A stretch of 64,000 nucleotides of DNA from Cystobacter fuscus DSM 2262. Its GTDB lineage: Bacteria > Myxococcota > Myxococcia > Myxococcales > Myxococcaceae. The DNA lies in the NCBI RefSeq assembly GCF_000335475.2, contig NZ_ANAH02000015.1, forward strand, positions 248,001 to 312,000, read 5' to 3'. The position numbers and the translations under genes are program-made. The notes under the pieces were generated by a model. The model was given only the letters and a program-made list of their open reading frames with translations, did not search any database and was not told where the DNA came from. Positions 43,592 to 52,010 of this stretch are shown here, piece by piece (position 1 is the stretch's first letter; each line of letters opens with the position of its first letter).

Positions 43592-44305
43592 ATGACGACC
43601 CAGGTAGCGGTGGTGTTTGGAGTAGGCCCGGGATTGGGCGCGGCGGTGGCCCGGCGTTTCGCGCGCGAGGGCTATACGGTGGCATTGCTCGCGCGCGGCG
43701 AGGCAGCGGCACGCGAGGTCCGCGCCGATATCCAGAAAGAGGGAGGACGCGCGGAGGTGTTCACCGCGGATGCGGGAGACGCGGGCTCGGTCTCGGCCGC
43801 CTTCTCCCGCATCCGCGCGGAGCTGGGCGCCCCCGAGGTGCTCGTCTACAACGCGGGCGCCTTCCACGTGGCGAGCGTGCTCGATCTGGATCCCGCCACC
43901 TTCGAGGCCGCCTGGCGCACCAACTGCCTGGGCGGCTTCCTGTGCGCGCGCGAGGTGCTCCCCGCCATGCTCGAGCGCGGACGTGGCACCCTGCTCTTCA
44001 GCGGCGCCACCGCGTCCTTGCGCGGCGGCGCGCGCTTCGCCGGACTCGCCGTGGGCAAGTTCGGCCTGCGGGCTCTCGCCCAATCACTTGCACGAGAAGT
44101 CGGACCCCAGGGCATCCACGTGGCCCACGTGGTCATCGATGGGATGATCGACACGCCCCGCGTGCGCGGCATGGCCCCGGAGCGAAGCGCCTCGACGATG
44201 CTCTCCCCGGAGGACCTGGCGGAGACGTACTGGCAATTGCACCGGCAACCTCCCTCCGTCTGGACGCAGGAGTTGGATGTGCGCCCCTCCGGCGAGAAGT
44301 TCTGA
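43592..44305 (+). CDS. SDR-fold protein lacking the catalytic Tyr
   Basis: 237 residues. Rossmann dinucleotide site FGVGPGLGAAVARRF and the SDR core YNAGAFHVASVL are clear. The catalytic Ser is in FSGATASLRGG. Where classical SDRs have YxxxK the sequence reads FAGLAVGKFGLRAL: the Lys is kept but the Tyr position is Leu. The missing Tyr places it in the divergent SDR group that lacks the usual tetrad, so it may bind NAD(P) without normal dehydrogenase activity. The start is taken at 43592 (GAGG is only two nt away; an alternative start at 43556 adds 12 residues). Cytoplasmic. Divergent from the lipoprotein gene and convergent with the next. Confidence 0.85.
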   Translation: MTTQVAVVFGVGPGLGAAVARRFAREGYTVALLARGEAAAREVRADIQKEGGRAEVFTADAGDAGSVSAAFSRIRAELGAPEVLVYNAGAFHVASVLDLDPATFEAAWRTNCLGGFLCAREVLPAMLERGRGTLLFSGATASLRGGARFAGLAVGKFGLRALAQSLAREVGPQGIHVAHVVIDGMIDTPRVRGMAPERSASTMLSPEDLAETYWQLHRQPPSVWTQELDVRPSGEKF

Positions 44306-44365
44306 CTGCTTCGACAGTCAGGTGTTGCTCGGACCGACCCGAGAGGAATGGGGGACGGGTTACAG

Positions 44366-45586
44366 TCAGTGTCCGCCCGTGTTCGAGTTCCAGAGCGGGG
44401 TCATGCCGTCTTTCGCATAGACGACGAGGTTGCCATCGTTCTGGATGGCCAGATAGGCGCCCGGATTGCCGTAGGTGATGGACGACCAGAGGGAACTGCC
44501 GACAACCGGGGTGGTCGTCGTATAGAGGACGAAGTTGCCATCGCCCTGCATCCAGGCCGACTTCCCCTGCGAGCCCCCGGTCACCGTCGACCACAGGGCA
44601 CCGTGGCCGTTCCAGTAATGGACCAGGTTCCCATCGGCTTGCATGTAGAGCAAGAATCGGCCATCGCTCGACGAGATGCTCTGCCCGGAGACAAGGCCCT
44701 GTTCCGGCAGGATAGCGACGGGATAGTGCGATCTGACGCCGACGGCATCCGTCGGCGTCAGCTTGAGATCGCCGACGTTCGTGCCATTGCACTGCGGATA
44801 GTGCATCACCGAGGCCGAATCATAGGCAGTCACGGCCCGCCAGTAGGAGTCTGTCTCATTGCACGCGCCGGCCGCCGCCTCGGGCCGGACGTGCTCGTGG
44901 CGGAAACCAAGCACGTGTCCAAGCTCGTGCCGCAGGATGCCGGCCAGCGTCCAGGGGGTAATGTTCCCAAACGAGCTGACGTCGATCAGGATCTCGCGAG
45001 CTTCACGTGGATCGCCCGGAAAGAAAGCGCGGGCCAGAGTGGGCTGCATGTTGGTCACCATCCGCACATTGAAGACAACGTTGGTGGTGTTGTTGCAGTT
45101 GGAATCCAGCGACGAGGTGTGGACGAACTTGAGGCTCGCGCCAGTCGCCTTCCAGTCGGCGGCGGCGGTGTTCATCGCGCTCACCACGCTGGCGTAGTAA
45201 CCGCCGAAGCTGGCCGAGTTGATGCAGTAGGTGAGGTTGAGCGCCGCGGGGATGCTCCACTTGTTGGCCCATCCGGGGAGGTTGAGGGCGGTGAGGGGCT
45301 GCTGGGTCTGGCCCACGCCCTCCTGCTCAGTCGCGGAAGCCTTCTGGCCGATCATCCGGTCGTAGAACTCGCGCAGGCGGGCCTCGTTCAGGGCGGGCTC
45401 GTCACCGTTGACAATGAATATTCCCGTGTCGGGGTCCTGAAAAGCTCGCGCACGGAACTCTTCCCAGGTCGGCTGTTGCTGCGATTGTTGTTGCAATTGC
45501 TGTTCAGCTTCACCCGCGCACCCCGCGAGGCTGAATATCGATACAAAAGCAGCACGAGCAGCCAGACTGTAAATATTGATTCGCAT
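44366..45586 (-). CDS. Metzincin metalloprotease (M57/astacin-like) lipoprotein with B-lectin repeats
   Basis: 406 residues from ATG 45586 (AAGGGGAATCC ahead). Lipobox LAGC near residue 22, then a Gln-rich linker. The protease domain has the extended zinc signature HELGHVLGFRHEHVRP with three His and the catalytic Glu, and the Met-turn SVMHYP, which together define metzincins; the SVMHY form is astacin-like, but myxobacterial relatives are usually filed under M57. The last ~120 residues are three bulb-type mannose-lectin repeats (MQADGNLVHY, MQGDGNFVLY, IQNDGNLVVY, each QxDxNxVxY), so the enzyme probably binds sugars on prey or matrix while cutting proteins. The first 30 residues have lower GC than the rest. 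Palindromes lie upstream. Confidence 0.9.
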   Translation of the reverse strand: MRINIYSLAARAAFVSIFSLAGCAGEAEQQLQQQSQQQPTWEEFRARAFQDPDTGIFIVNGDEPALNEARLREFYDRMIGQKASATEQEGVGQTQQPLTALNLPGWANKWSIPAALNLTYCINSASFGGYYASVVSAMNTAAADWKATGASLKFVHTSSLDSNCNNTTNVVFNVRMVTNMQPTLARAFFPGDPREAREILIDVSSFGNITPWTLAGILRHELGHVLGFRHEHVRPEAAAGACNETDSYWRAVTAYDSASVMHYPQCNGTNVGDLKLTPTDAVGVRSHYPVAILPEQGLVSGQSISSSDGRFLLYMQADGNLVHYWNGHGALWSTVTGGSQGKSAWMQGDGNFVLYTTTTPVVGSSLWSSITYGNPGAYLAIQNDGNLVVYAKDGMTPLWNSNTGGH

Positions 45587-45943
45587 GGATTCCCCTTCAC
45601 GAGTTGTGAGCATCGCGAGCACTTGAAGTGTAGGAACTACACCAACTCGAAAAAGGGTGCGAGGTGTTTTTTCGGCGCACGGGGTACTCTCGCCCTCCAG
45701 CACACCCCATCAGGGCCCACGCGACAGTTCGGCTCTCCGGCCGTATGGGTCAGAAATCCCCATAGGCATCCACGAAAGCCTTCAGCCGAGAGCAGCCCTG
45801 CCACGAACACCAACGAGCGCGGGGCCAGGGCGCGAAGAAACCCATGGCCGGAAATGTCCCCTTATGGTCCGCTGCGGCCCTGATGTCGGGGCCGTGGCGG
45901 GGCTATTCACCCTCACGAACCCGCCGTCCCGCTGGAGTCCGTG
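45587..45943. other. 357-bp divergent intergenic region
   Basis: It lies between the start of the metalloprotease (45586, minus) and the cysteine hydrolase (45944, plus). It contains the palindrome listed separately and an AT hairpin CGAAAAA (45648-45654) with TTTTTCG (45668-45674). No gene is supported here. Confidence 0.6.
45628..45642. promoter_or_regulatory. Palindromic operator candidate upstream of the metalloprotease gene
   Basis: GTGTAG-GAA-CTACAC is a perfect inverted repeat with a 3-nt centre, 42-56 bp upstream of the protease start. Directly beside it is CACTTGAAGTG (45620-45630), another short palindrome. The spacing is right for repressor or activator binding. Confidence 0.5.
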
Positions 45944-46549
45944 ATGCTGAAACCCGAAGACGTGCCCCTGGCTCAATCCGCCCTGCTGGTCATCGACGTG
46001 CAGGACTCCTTCAAGGTGAGCCCACGCTGGGAGCGGCGCAGCACGCCGGACTTCGAGCGCAACGTCGCGTCGCTGGTGGACGCGTACCGGGCCGCGGGGC
46101 TGCCGGTCCTCTACTTCCTGCACACGGACGGCGACCCCGGCTTCGAGCCGGGCGGCCCGCACCTCAAGCTGATGGACTTCCTCGCCCCGCGCGCGGACGA
46201 GCCCGTGCTGATGAAGCAGACACGCAACTGCTTCACCTCCACGCCCCTCTCACCGCTCCTGCTCGCCCGCGGCGTGCGGCGCCTGGCCGTGACGGGCATC
46301 CAGATGGAGCAGTGCTGCGAGACGACGGCGCGCGTGGCCGCGGACCTGGGCTACGCGGTGGACTTCGTGCAGGACGCCACGATGACGTTCCCCATCCCCA
46401 ACTGGGACGTGCCGGGAGAGGAGCTCGGCGTCGACGCCATCACCGAGCGCACGGCGTATGCGCTGCGCCGCCGCTTCGCGCGCATCACCCATGCCCGGCA
46501 GCTGGTGGCCGAGCTCGCCGCCCTCCCCCGCGCCCGGACCGCCGCGTGA
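45944..46549 (+). CDS. Cysteine hydrolase, isochorismatase family
   Basis: 201 residues; the ATG at 45944 follows CTGGAG by six nt, and the GTG directly before it is also in frame. Catalytic triad of the isochorismatase-like hydrolases: Asp18 (LLVIDVQDSF), Lys91 (VLMKQTRNCF) and Cys124 (GIQMEQCCETTAR). The family includes isochorismatases, nicotinamidases, N-carbamoylsarcosine amidases and others; the substrate cannot be chosen here. Its stop overlaps the GTG start of the GlxA/AraC regulator (GTGA at 46546-46549), a pairing often seen in proteobacteria that suggests the regulator controls the hydrolase or its pathway. Confidence 0.92.
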   Translation: MLKPEDVPLAQSALLVIDVQDSFKVSPRWERRSTPDFERNVASLVDAYRAAGLPVLYFLHTDGDPGFEPGGPHLKLMDFLAPRADEPVLMKQTRNCFTSTPLSPLLLARGVRRLAVTGIQMEQCCETTARVAADLGYAVDFVQDATMTFPIPNWDVPGEELGVDAITERTAYALRRRFARITHARQLVAELAALPRARTAA

Positions 46550-47523
46550 GCCGGCGCGGCCCGCCCCCTTCCCCGCCGCCCCGCCCCGCCCCGCGCGTCC
46601 TCTTCGCGCTCGCGCCGGGCGTGGAGGTGATGGACCTGGCCGGGCCGATGCAGGCCTTCCACGAGGCCGCGGGCTTCGGGCACCCGTACGCCGTCGTGTC
46701 CGTGTCCCCGACGCCCACCGTGCGCACGGCGCAGGGCCTGGAGCTCGCGGGCCTCGCGCCACTGCCGAAGGACGTGGGCCCCGGTGACCGCGTCATCGTG
46801 CCGGGCTACCCGGTGGCGACGACGCGGGTGCCGCCCGCGCTGCTGTCCTGGTTGCGCGCGGCGGCGGGCGCGGGCGCGCAGGTGTGCGCGGTGTGCACGG
46901 GGGCGTTCGCGCTGGGCGAGGCGGGCCTGCTGGACGGCCGCCGCTGCACCACGCACTGGCGGCGCACGCAGGAGTTGCAGGCGCGCTTCCCGCGTGCGCG
47001 CGTGCTGGGCGAGCGGCTCTTCGTGGAGGACGCGGGCGTCGTCACCAGCGCGGGCATCAGCGCGGGGGTGGACATGGCGCTCGCGTTGCTGGAGCGCGAT
47101 GGCGGGCCGCTGCTCGCCTCGAGCGTCGCGCGCGAGATGGTGGTGTACCTGCGCCGTGACGGGGCGCAGTCGCAGGACAGCGTCTACCTGGACTTCCAGA
47201 CGCACCTGAACCCGGGCGTGCACCGCGTGCAGCAGTACCTGGTCGCGCACCCCGAGGCGAAGGCGACGCTGGCCGAACTGGGCCGCGTGGCCTCCATGAG
47301 CGAGCGCAACCTCACGCGCGCCTTCCGCCGCGCCACCGGCATCAGCGTGCACGCCTACCGCGAGCGCGTGCGGATGGAGCGCGCCAAGGAGCTGCTGCGC
47401 AACCCCGAGCTCACGGTGGAGGCCGTGGCCGAGGCCTGCGGCTACGCCGACGTGCGCCAACTGCGCCGCGTCTGGAACGCGGTGCACGGCGGACCCCCGC
47501 GCCGCCCTCCCGCGCGCGGCTAG
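46546..47523 (+). CDS. GlxA-family AraC-type transcription regulator with DJ-1/PfpI domain
   Basis: 325 residues from GTG 46546, overlapping the hydrolase stop. The N-terminal DJ-1/PfpI domain (~18-190) has the nucleophile-elbow Cys in QVCAVCTGAFALGEAGLLDG and RRCTTHW. The C-terminal AraC HTH pair (~220-320) reads LAELGRVASMSERNLTRAFR and then VRMERAKELLRNPELTVEAV, ACGYADVRQLRRVW. In this group the DJ-1 domain is a ligand-binding or sensor part and usually not an active amidase. Translation coupling to the cysteine hydrolase implies shared expression. It is convergent with the symporter gene; the two stop codons overlap in the tetranucleotide CTAG. Confidence 0.93.
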   Translation: MSRRGPPPSPPPRPAPRVLFALAPGVEVMDLAGPMQAFHEAAGFGHPYAVVSVSPTPTVRTAQGLELAGLAPLPKDVGPGDRVIVPGYPVATTRVPPALLSWLRAAAGAGAQVCAVCTGAFALGEAGLLDGRRCTTHWRRTQELQARFPRARVLGERLFVEDAGVVTSAGISAGVDMALALLERDGGPLLASSVAREMVVYLRRDGAQSQDSVYLDFQTHLNPGVHRVQQYLVAHPEAKATLAELGRVASMSERNLTRAFRRATGISVHAYRERVRMERAKELLRNPELTVEAVAEACGYADVRQLRRVWNAVHGGPPRRPPARG

Positions 47524-48785
47524 GACGACTCCTCCACACCGACGTTGCTGGAGGCCCGGTCGTACACGGCCACGTCGAGCAATCCTTCCTCCCTGGCCAC
47601 CAGGACCGGCACCAGCATCTGGCCGGTGACGTTGGTCAACGTGCGCATCATGTCCAGGACGCGATCGATGGCGAGCAGGTAGCCCAGCCCCTCCAGGGGC
47701 AGTCCGGCGGAGCTGAGCACCACCGTGGCCATCACCACCGCCGTCCCCGGCACGCCCGCGGTGCCGAAGCTGCCGAGCACCGAGGCCAGCAGGATGATGA
47801 AGTACTGCGACGCCGACAACTCCAGGCCGAAGTACTGCGCGACGAAGAGGGAGGCGAGGGCCGGGTAGATGGCGCCGCAGCCGTCCATCTTGATGCTGGC
47901 GCCCAGCGGCACCGCGAAGGCCGCGTAGTCGCGGTTCACCCCGAGGTTGTGCGTGACACTGCGCAGGGCCACGGGCATGGACGCGAAGCTGGATGCGCTG
48001 ACGAAGGCCACCTGCATCCCGGGCGCCGCGCCCCGGAAGAAGCGCAGCGGATTGAGCCCATGCGCCAGCAGCAGTCCTCCATAGACGAACACGACGTGCA
48101 GCGCGCAAGCCACGTACAACGCGAGCACGAACCGGCCCAGCGGTAGCAGGCGCTCGAAGCCGTAGGTGCCCACCAGGGCGGCGATGAGCCCGAAGGTCCC
48201 GAGCGGGGTCAGCTCCAGCACGAACCGGGTGACCTGGATCATCGCCTCGCTGGCCTCGCCCACCAGCGCGCGCAGCCTCGCCGTCTTCTCGCCCAGCTTG
48301 ACCAGCGCGAAGCCCAGCAGGCCGGCGAAGAAGATGACCTGGAGGATCTTCCCCTCGGCCAGGGCGGCGAAGGGATTGGTCGGAACCACGCCCAGCAGCA
48401 CCTGCACCGGTCCCGGGACCTCGCGCGGCTTGTAGCCCTCGGCCATCACCAGCGTGCCCACGCCGAGCCCCGGGCGAAGCAGGGTGGCGGTGCCCAACCC
48501 CACGCCCACCGCCAGTGCCGCGGTCACGGCGAACCACAGGAACGTCTTGCCGCCCAACGCCGCCACGCTCTTCTGCCCGTGCAGCGCCGACACCGCGTGG
48601 ATGACCGCGAAGAACACCAGCGGCGTGGCGATCATCCGGATGAGGTTGACGTACAGCGTGCCCAGCGGCTGCAGCCAGGGCCCCGCCGCTTCGCCCATTG
48701 CCCAACCCGCCAGCGCGCCGAGCACGAAACCGCCCAGCACGCGCTGCCAGAACGGAATGCGGAACCACCAGGACAGCAGTTTCAT
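47520..48785 (-). CDS. Dicarboxylate/amino acid:cation symporter (DAACS)
   Basis: 421 residues, about eight membrane segments plus two hairpins. Characteristic blocks: NLIRMIATPLVFFAVIHAVS, FVSASSFASMPVALRSVTHN (the Ser-rich hairpin, S-S-x-A-S/T-L-P-type), GASIKMDGCGAIYPALASLF (the NMDGT-like Na/substrate site, here KMDGCG) and TAGVPGTAVVMATVVLSSAG. It should import C4-dicarboxylates or acidic amino acids with Na or H. The KMDGCG variant of the usual NMDGT could alter ion coupling. Its stop shares CTAG with the convergent regulator gene. It is the last clearly intact gene before the broken propeller gene. Confidence 0.92.
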   Translation of the reverse strand: MKLLSWWFRIPFWQRVLGGFVLGALAGWAMGEAAGPWLQPLGTLYVNLIRMIATPLVFFAVIHAVSALHGQKSVAALGGKTFLWFAVTAALAVGVGLGTATLLRPGLGVGTLVMAEGYKPREVPGPVQVLLGVVPTNPFAALAEGKILQVIFFAGLLGFALVKLGEKTARLRALVGEASEAMIQVTRFVLELTPLGTFGLIAALVGTYGFERLLPLGRFVLALYVACALHVVFVYGGLLLAHGLNPLRFFRGAAPGMQVAFVSASSFASMPVALRSVTHNLGVNRDYAAFAVPLGASIKMDGCGAIYPALASLFVAQYFGLELSASQYFIILLASVLGSFGTAGVPGTAVVMATVVLSSAGLPLEGLGYLLAIDRVLDMMRTLTNVTGQMLVPVLVAREEGLLDVAVYDRASSNVGVEESS

Positions 48786-48968
48786 GGGCGCTGTCTAAGA
48801 ACGCCATCACCCATTGTCAATGCGGGCTACTGGCGCGCGGGTGCCAATCGGCTTTTCTGTTTCCGGGCCCTACGGTGTCTCCACCAGCTCGGCCAGGTCG
48901 AAGCTCCGGAGAACCTTGCTGGGTGAACCGGAGCCTCGACAATTCACGATCATCTCCATCTGGTCTGC

Positions 48969-50395
48969 TCAGCGCTCCAGGCCGAGCAGGAAGAGATCCG
49001 AGCGTCCCTCGGCCTCGAGGGTTCGCGCACCCACCGTGAGCATGCTGGAGAACTGGCCCAGCACGGCGGCGAAGCCCTCCTTCGTCACCGCGAGGGAGGC
49101 GCTCTCGAGTCCGGGCGAGCCCCTATCGGGACCGCTCGCGGTGAAGCCTCGCGACCAGAGCGGCTCCCCCGTCACCCGGTTGAACTTCGCGATGTAGACG
49201 TTGGCCAACGTCGCCGGGTTGCCAGGCAGGGGCCCCAGCACCCCGAGGTCTTCACGGCCCGCCTCGTAGCTGCCCACCACCACCACGCCGTCCCGCTCAT
49301 CCATGGCGACGTCCTCGACGCTGAAGCCGAAGTTCCATGCCCAGCGCTCCGCCCCATCCCGAGTGAAGGCGGCGACGAAGGCATCCTGTCGGAAGTCTCT
49401 GTTGAGGCTAGCGGTGTGCACCCGCGAAGGTGAAGGTGAGGTCGAACGTGCCCACCACCACCACCCGGTTGCCATGCGTGGCCACGCTCCGGGCGAAGCC
49501 GGCCGCCCCCTCCAACCGCCGCACCCAGCGCACGGCGCCCTCCGGCGAGAGCATGAGGACGAAGGGCTCCGGCTGGACGTCGGTGTAAACCGAGCCACAC
49601 AGCAGGAGGTTGTCCTGGCTGTCCACGGCGGCGCCCAGGCCCAGGCCCTGGTGCTCCACGTCGAGGAACGTCCACAGGTTCTCGCCCGAGGGAGAGTACT
49701 TGGAGAGAAAGGCACTGGAGGTGTCGATTCCCACCGGGAACTCCCGGGTGGAGAGGGGGCCTCGCCCGAAGTCCACCGTGCCCGCCATCTCCCCGGCCAG
49801 GGCGATGTTGCCGTCCCGGTCCGTCACGATGCGGGTCAGCCCGGCTCGGTGGAGTAGCCGCGAGACCAGAGCCGGCGCCCCTGAGGGTCGAGCTTCACGA
49901 GGAGCAGGCCGGAGAGCAGCACTCCCTCCCCGAAGTCCACGTTCTCCGCGGCGAGGAAGAGAAGGATGTTGCGGTGCCTGTCCACCGCATGGCGGAAGCC
50001 GAAGGCACGGCCCTGCAGGTCCGGCCGGGCGCCGAGGACCTTCACCCACCGCAAGCGTCCCTGGACGTCGTAGCGCGCGAGCGCCACCGCGGCGCTGGAC
50101 GAGCCCCCTGAGCCAGGACGGGGCCCTCGCCGAGATCGATGCGGCCGATGAAGTTCACCCTGGCGAGGAAGCCGCCGTCCCTGTCTCGGGCCAGGGTTCC
50201 GCTGTTGTCATCGGGCCCGGTGAGCAGTTGGGCCCAGCGCAGCGCGCCGGTGGGCCTCCCGGACCCGTCCGCCGCCTGGGCCACCTGCGCGGGGGCCTCG
50301 GACACCGGCTCGTCTCTCACCGTCCCGCCACACGCGGCCAATCCCGCCATCAGCAGCAGCGGCAGGACATACCCTCTCCCATTTCCGCGTCGCAT
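48969..50395 (-). pseudogene. Beta-propeller-like exported protein gene broken by three frameshifts
   Basis: The start at 50395 (MRRGNGRGYVLPLLLMAGLA, lipobox AAC) follows AAGGAGG and G-rich sequence. Four pieces in three frames together read as one repeated beta-rich protein with motifs such as VTDRDGNIALAGEMAGTVDF, WSRGYSTEPG, LLLVKLDPQGRR and VVVGSYEAGRED. Frame is lost at a G run near 50104-50108 (one G short), at 49840-49842 (one G short) and near 49413-49421 (two bases short in an AC repeat). Joining the frames restores the expected text, for example STEPG-LTRIV. Repeats of this kind (SBBP/delta-60-like) are common in myxobacterial surface proteins. Either real decay or homopolymer sequencing error. 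Confidence 0.75.
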
Positions 50396-50678
50396 GCCTT
50401 TCCCCCCCCTCCTTGAAAGCAAAAGCCTCGCGGCTCCCGCGCAGGGAATCCTGTGCACGCGGAGCACAACCGCCGATGGCTGAGGGATGGAGGCCAGCGT
50501 TCGCCAGGAGATGGAGGCGCCTGGCTGGTTGGACAGCGGCGCGAGTCCCAAACCCGCCCCGCCGCTTCGCTGGAAAGACGGCTCCCCGCTGGCTTGACGA
50601 CGAGCGCAGGGCATGAGGAGGCACGCTTCGCGGTGAGACAACCTGGCGGAGTCCGGGCAGCCCCAAATAGCGACTGAT

Positions 50679-51176
50679 TCAAACCTGCGCGCCCAGATCG
50701 GCCGGCTCCCAATGCGCTTGGACCGACTGGAATGCCATCAACTCAGACTGGCGCTTCTCCACATCCACCTCTTCCAGTTCCGCCAGGTGGTAGTCGGTCA
50801 TCCGCTCCTCATGCACCACCATGAGACGCAGAACCATCTCTGCGGTCCAGCCCATGTCCTGCTTGCCCGTCTCCCACCTCGACACGGTCTCCGGCGCCAC
50901 GTGCATCCGGCGCGCGAAATCTTCTCCAGAGAACCCCAGATACTTTCGCAGAAAACGGACCTCCTTGGCGGTCAACCGGACCCGCTTCCTCACCAACGTC
51001 AGCGCCAAGCTGCGGTGCAGCGCCTCCACGCGCGGCAACACCAGCTCCCACTCTCCACAGGTCGCGCAGCGGCGAACTTCCACCCCCACCAGCGTCACGT
51101 TATCCAGGCCAGACTCGGTGTATCGGTGGTTCTCCCGGCGCGTCTCCATCTTCCCGCCGCAGTTCAGGCACTCCAT
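50679..51176 (-). CDS. MqsA-family antitoxin, second copy: YgiT zinc finger plus HTH
   Basis: 165 residues from ATG 51176 (GAAAGGCA ahead). Zinc finger CLNCGG at residue 3 and RRCATCGEWE. The HTH at ~70-125 (LRKYLGFSGEDFARRMHVAP, ETVSRWETGKQDM) is very close to that of the first antitoxin (21851-22345), including the YLGFSG and VSRWETGK blocks. The C-terminal third differs, as expected where the antitoxin contacts its own toxin. It follows the second DUF4258 toxin by 32 bp rather than overlapping it. Confidence 0.9.
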   Translation of the reverse strand: MECLNCGGKMETRRENHRYTESGLDNVTLVGVEVRRCATCGEWELVLPRVEALHRSLALTLVRKRVRLTAKEVRFLRKYLGFSGEDFARRMHVAPETVSRWETGKQDMGWTAEMVLRLMVVHEERMTDYHLAELEEVDVEKRQSELMAFQSVQAHWEPADLGAQV

Positions 51177-51208
51177 TGCCTTTCGTCCTTTCCTATGGAT
51201 GGGGGCAC

Positions 51209-51484
51209 CTACCTCCGCCAAGCGGTCACGACCACCATGTTCAGCTCGGGTCGAAACGCCACCACCACGACGTATCGCGGAGTGGACACGCGATAGCGCC
51301 AACTACCTCGCTCCCACTCGGCCTCCGTCTCAATGCGACCGCCACGAAGAACGTTGATAGCGTCCTGCGTGGTCATGTCGTCTGCGTCCAACTCCTCAAG
51401 GGCGTGGCGTGAGAAGGACACCTGTTCTTCCTTCAAGCAGCGCTGAACCAGCTTCATCGCCTCGTTCCGGTTCAGCCGATTCAC
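51209..51484 (-). CDS. DUF4258 toxin, second copy
   Basis: 91 residues from GTG 51484, supported by AGGAGG seven nt upstream and by alignment with the first toxin: NRNEAMKLVQRCLKEEQVSF against NRNEARKLIQEICATGIVES, then SRHALEELDADDMTTQDAIN, GSWRYRV and VVVTAWRR. The longer open frame (to 51655) reads through the operators and is not used. It is the likely ribonuclease-type toxin of the second pair. Upstream at 51511-51527 is a 17-bp palindrome that differs in sequence from those of the first pair, so the two antitoxins probably repress only their own operon. Confidence 0.85.
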   Translation of the reverse strand: MNRLNRNEAMKLVQRCLKEEQVSFSRHALEELDADDMTTQDAINVLRGGRIETEAEWERGSWRYRVSTPRYVVVVAFRPELNMVVVTAWRR

Positions 51485-51510
51485 CCCCGCCCTCCTGTCA
51501 GCACCTCGCA

Positions 51511-51527
51511 CTTGATGTAACATCAAG
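51511..51527. promoter_or_regulatory. Palindromic operator of the second toxin-antitoxin pair
   Basis: CTTGATGT-A-ACATCAAG, perfect 8-bp arms with a single central base, 27-43 bp upstream of the toxin start. GCACCT (51501-51506) and AGGTGC (51542-51547) form an outer pair around it. Confidence 0.65.
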
Positions 51528-51573
51528 GGTTGACGTACGCAAGGTGCGAAGCAGTTGCCTCCCCCACCCATGA

Positions 51574-51652
51574 GCACTGTAGGATACGGACATACAGTGC
51601 AGCACTGGAGCGGACCAAGTACTTGGCGCCTATTTGGTCGGGGCCGCTCCAG
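51574..51652. repeat. Cluster of inverted repeats
   Basis: Three nested or adjacent palindromes lie in 80 bp: GCACTGTA (51574-51581) with TACAGTGC (51593-51600); CTGGAGCGG (51605-51613) with CCGCTCCAG (51644-51652), extended by ACCAA/TTGGT; and CCAAGTACTTGG (51615-51626) inside the last. This is unusual for the window and may be a transposon end, a MITE-like element or an extra regulatory site. The 350 bp after it, to 52010, holds no supported gene. Confidence 0.6.
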
Positions 51653-52010
51653 CATCTCGCCCGAAGAGCGACCTGCCAGGTGTAGTGCCTACCGCAAACA
51701 GAGAAACATGCGGGCTGGGCTCCCGGTGGAGAGGCCGTGCAGCCGCTTGGAGCATACGCCTGCCCAGGCGGCCCACCTTGGCGGCAGGCAACAGGGGCGT
51801 GGGCGTCTGGTGCAGCAACCCGGCCCCATCCCGTCGCGGCATCCGCTCCTGCTTCGGCTCCTTCCTGGCCGCTGTCTCAGACGCCACTCCCTCCCCCTCC
51901 TCTCCTGATGGGGGGAGTTCGGGCGGCCCCCGTCAGCGGCCCTCCTCGGCCCCTCCGCTCCAGCCCTCACTTTCAAATGGCCTCCCATCTTTTTTATGCT
52001 TCGAGGTGCC

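Noticed and set aside
48786-48968. Possible small gene between the symporter and the broken propeller gene
   Set aside because: No start with a ribosome site and no coherent translation in either strand; nothing beyond spacer sequence is seen.
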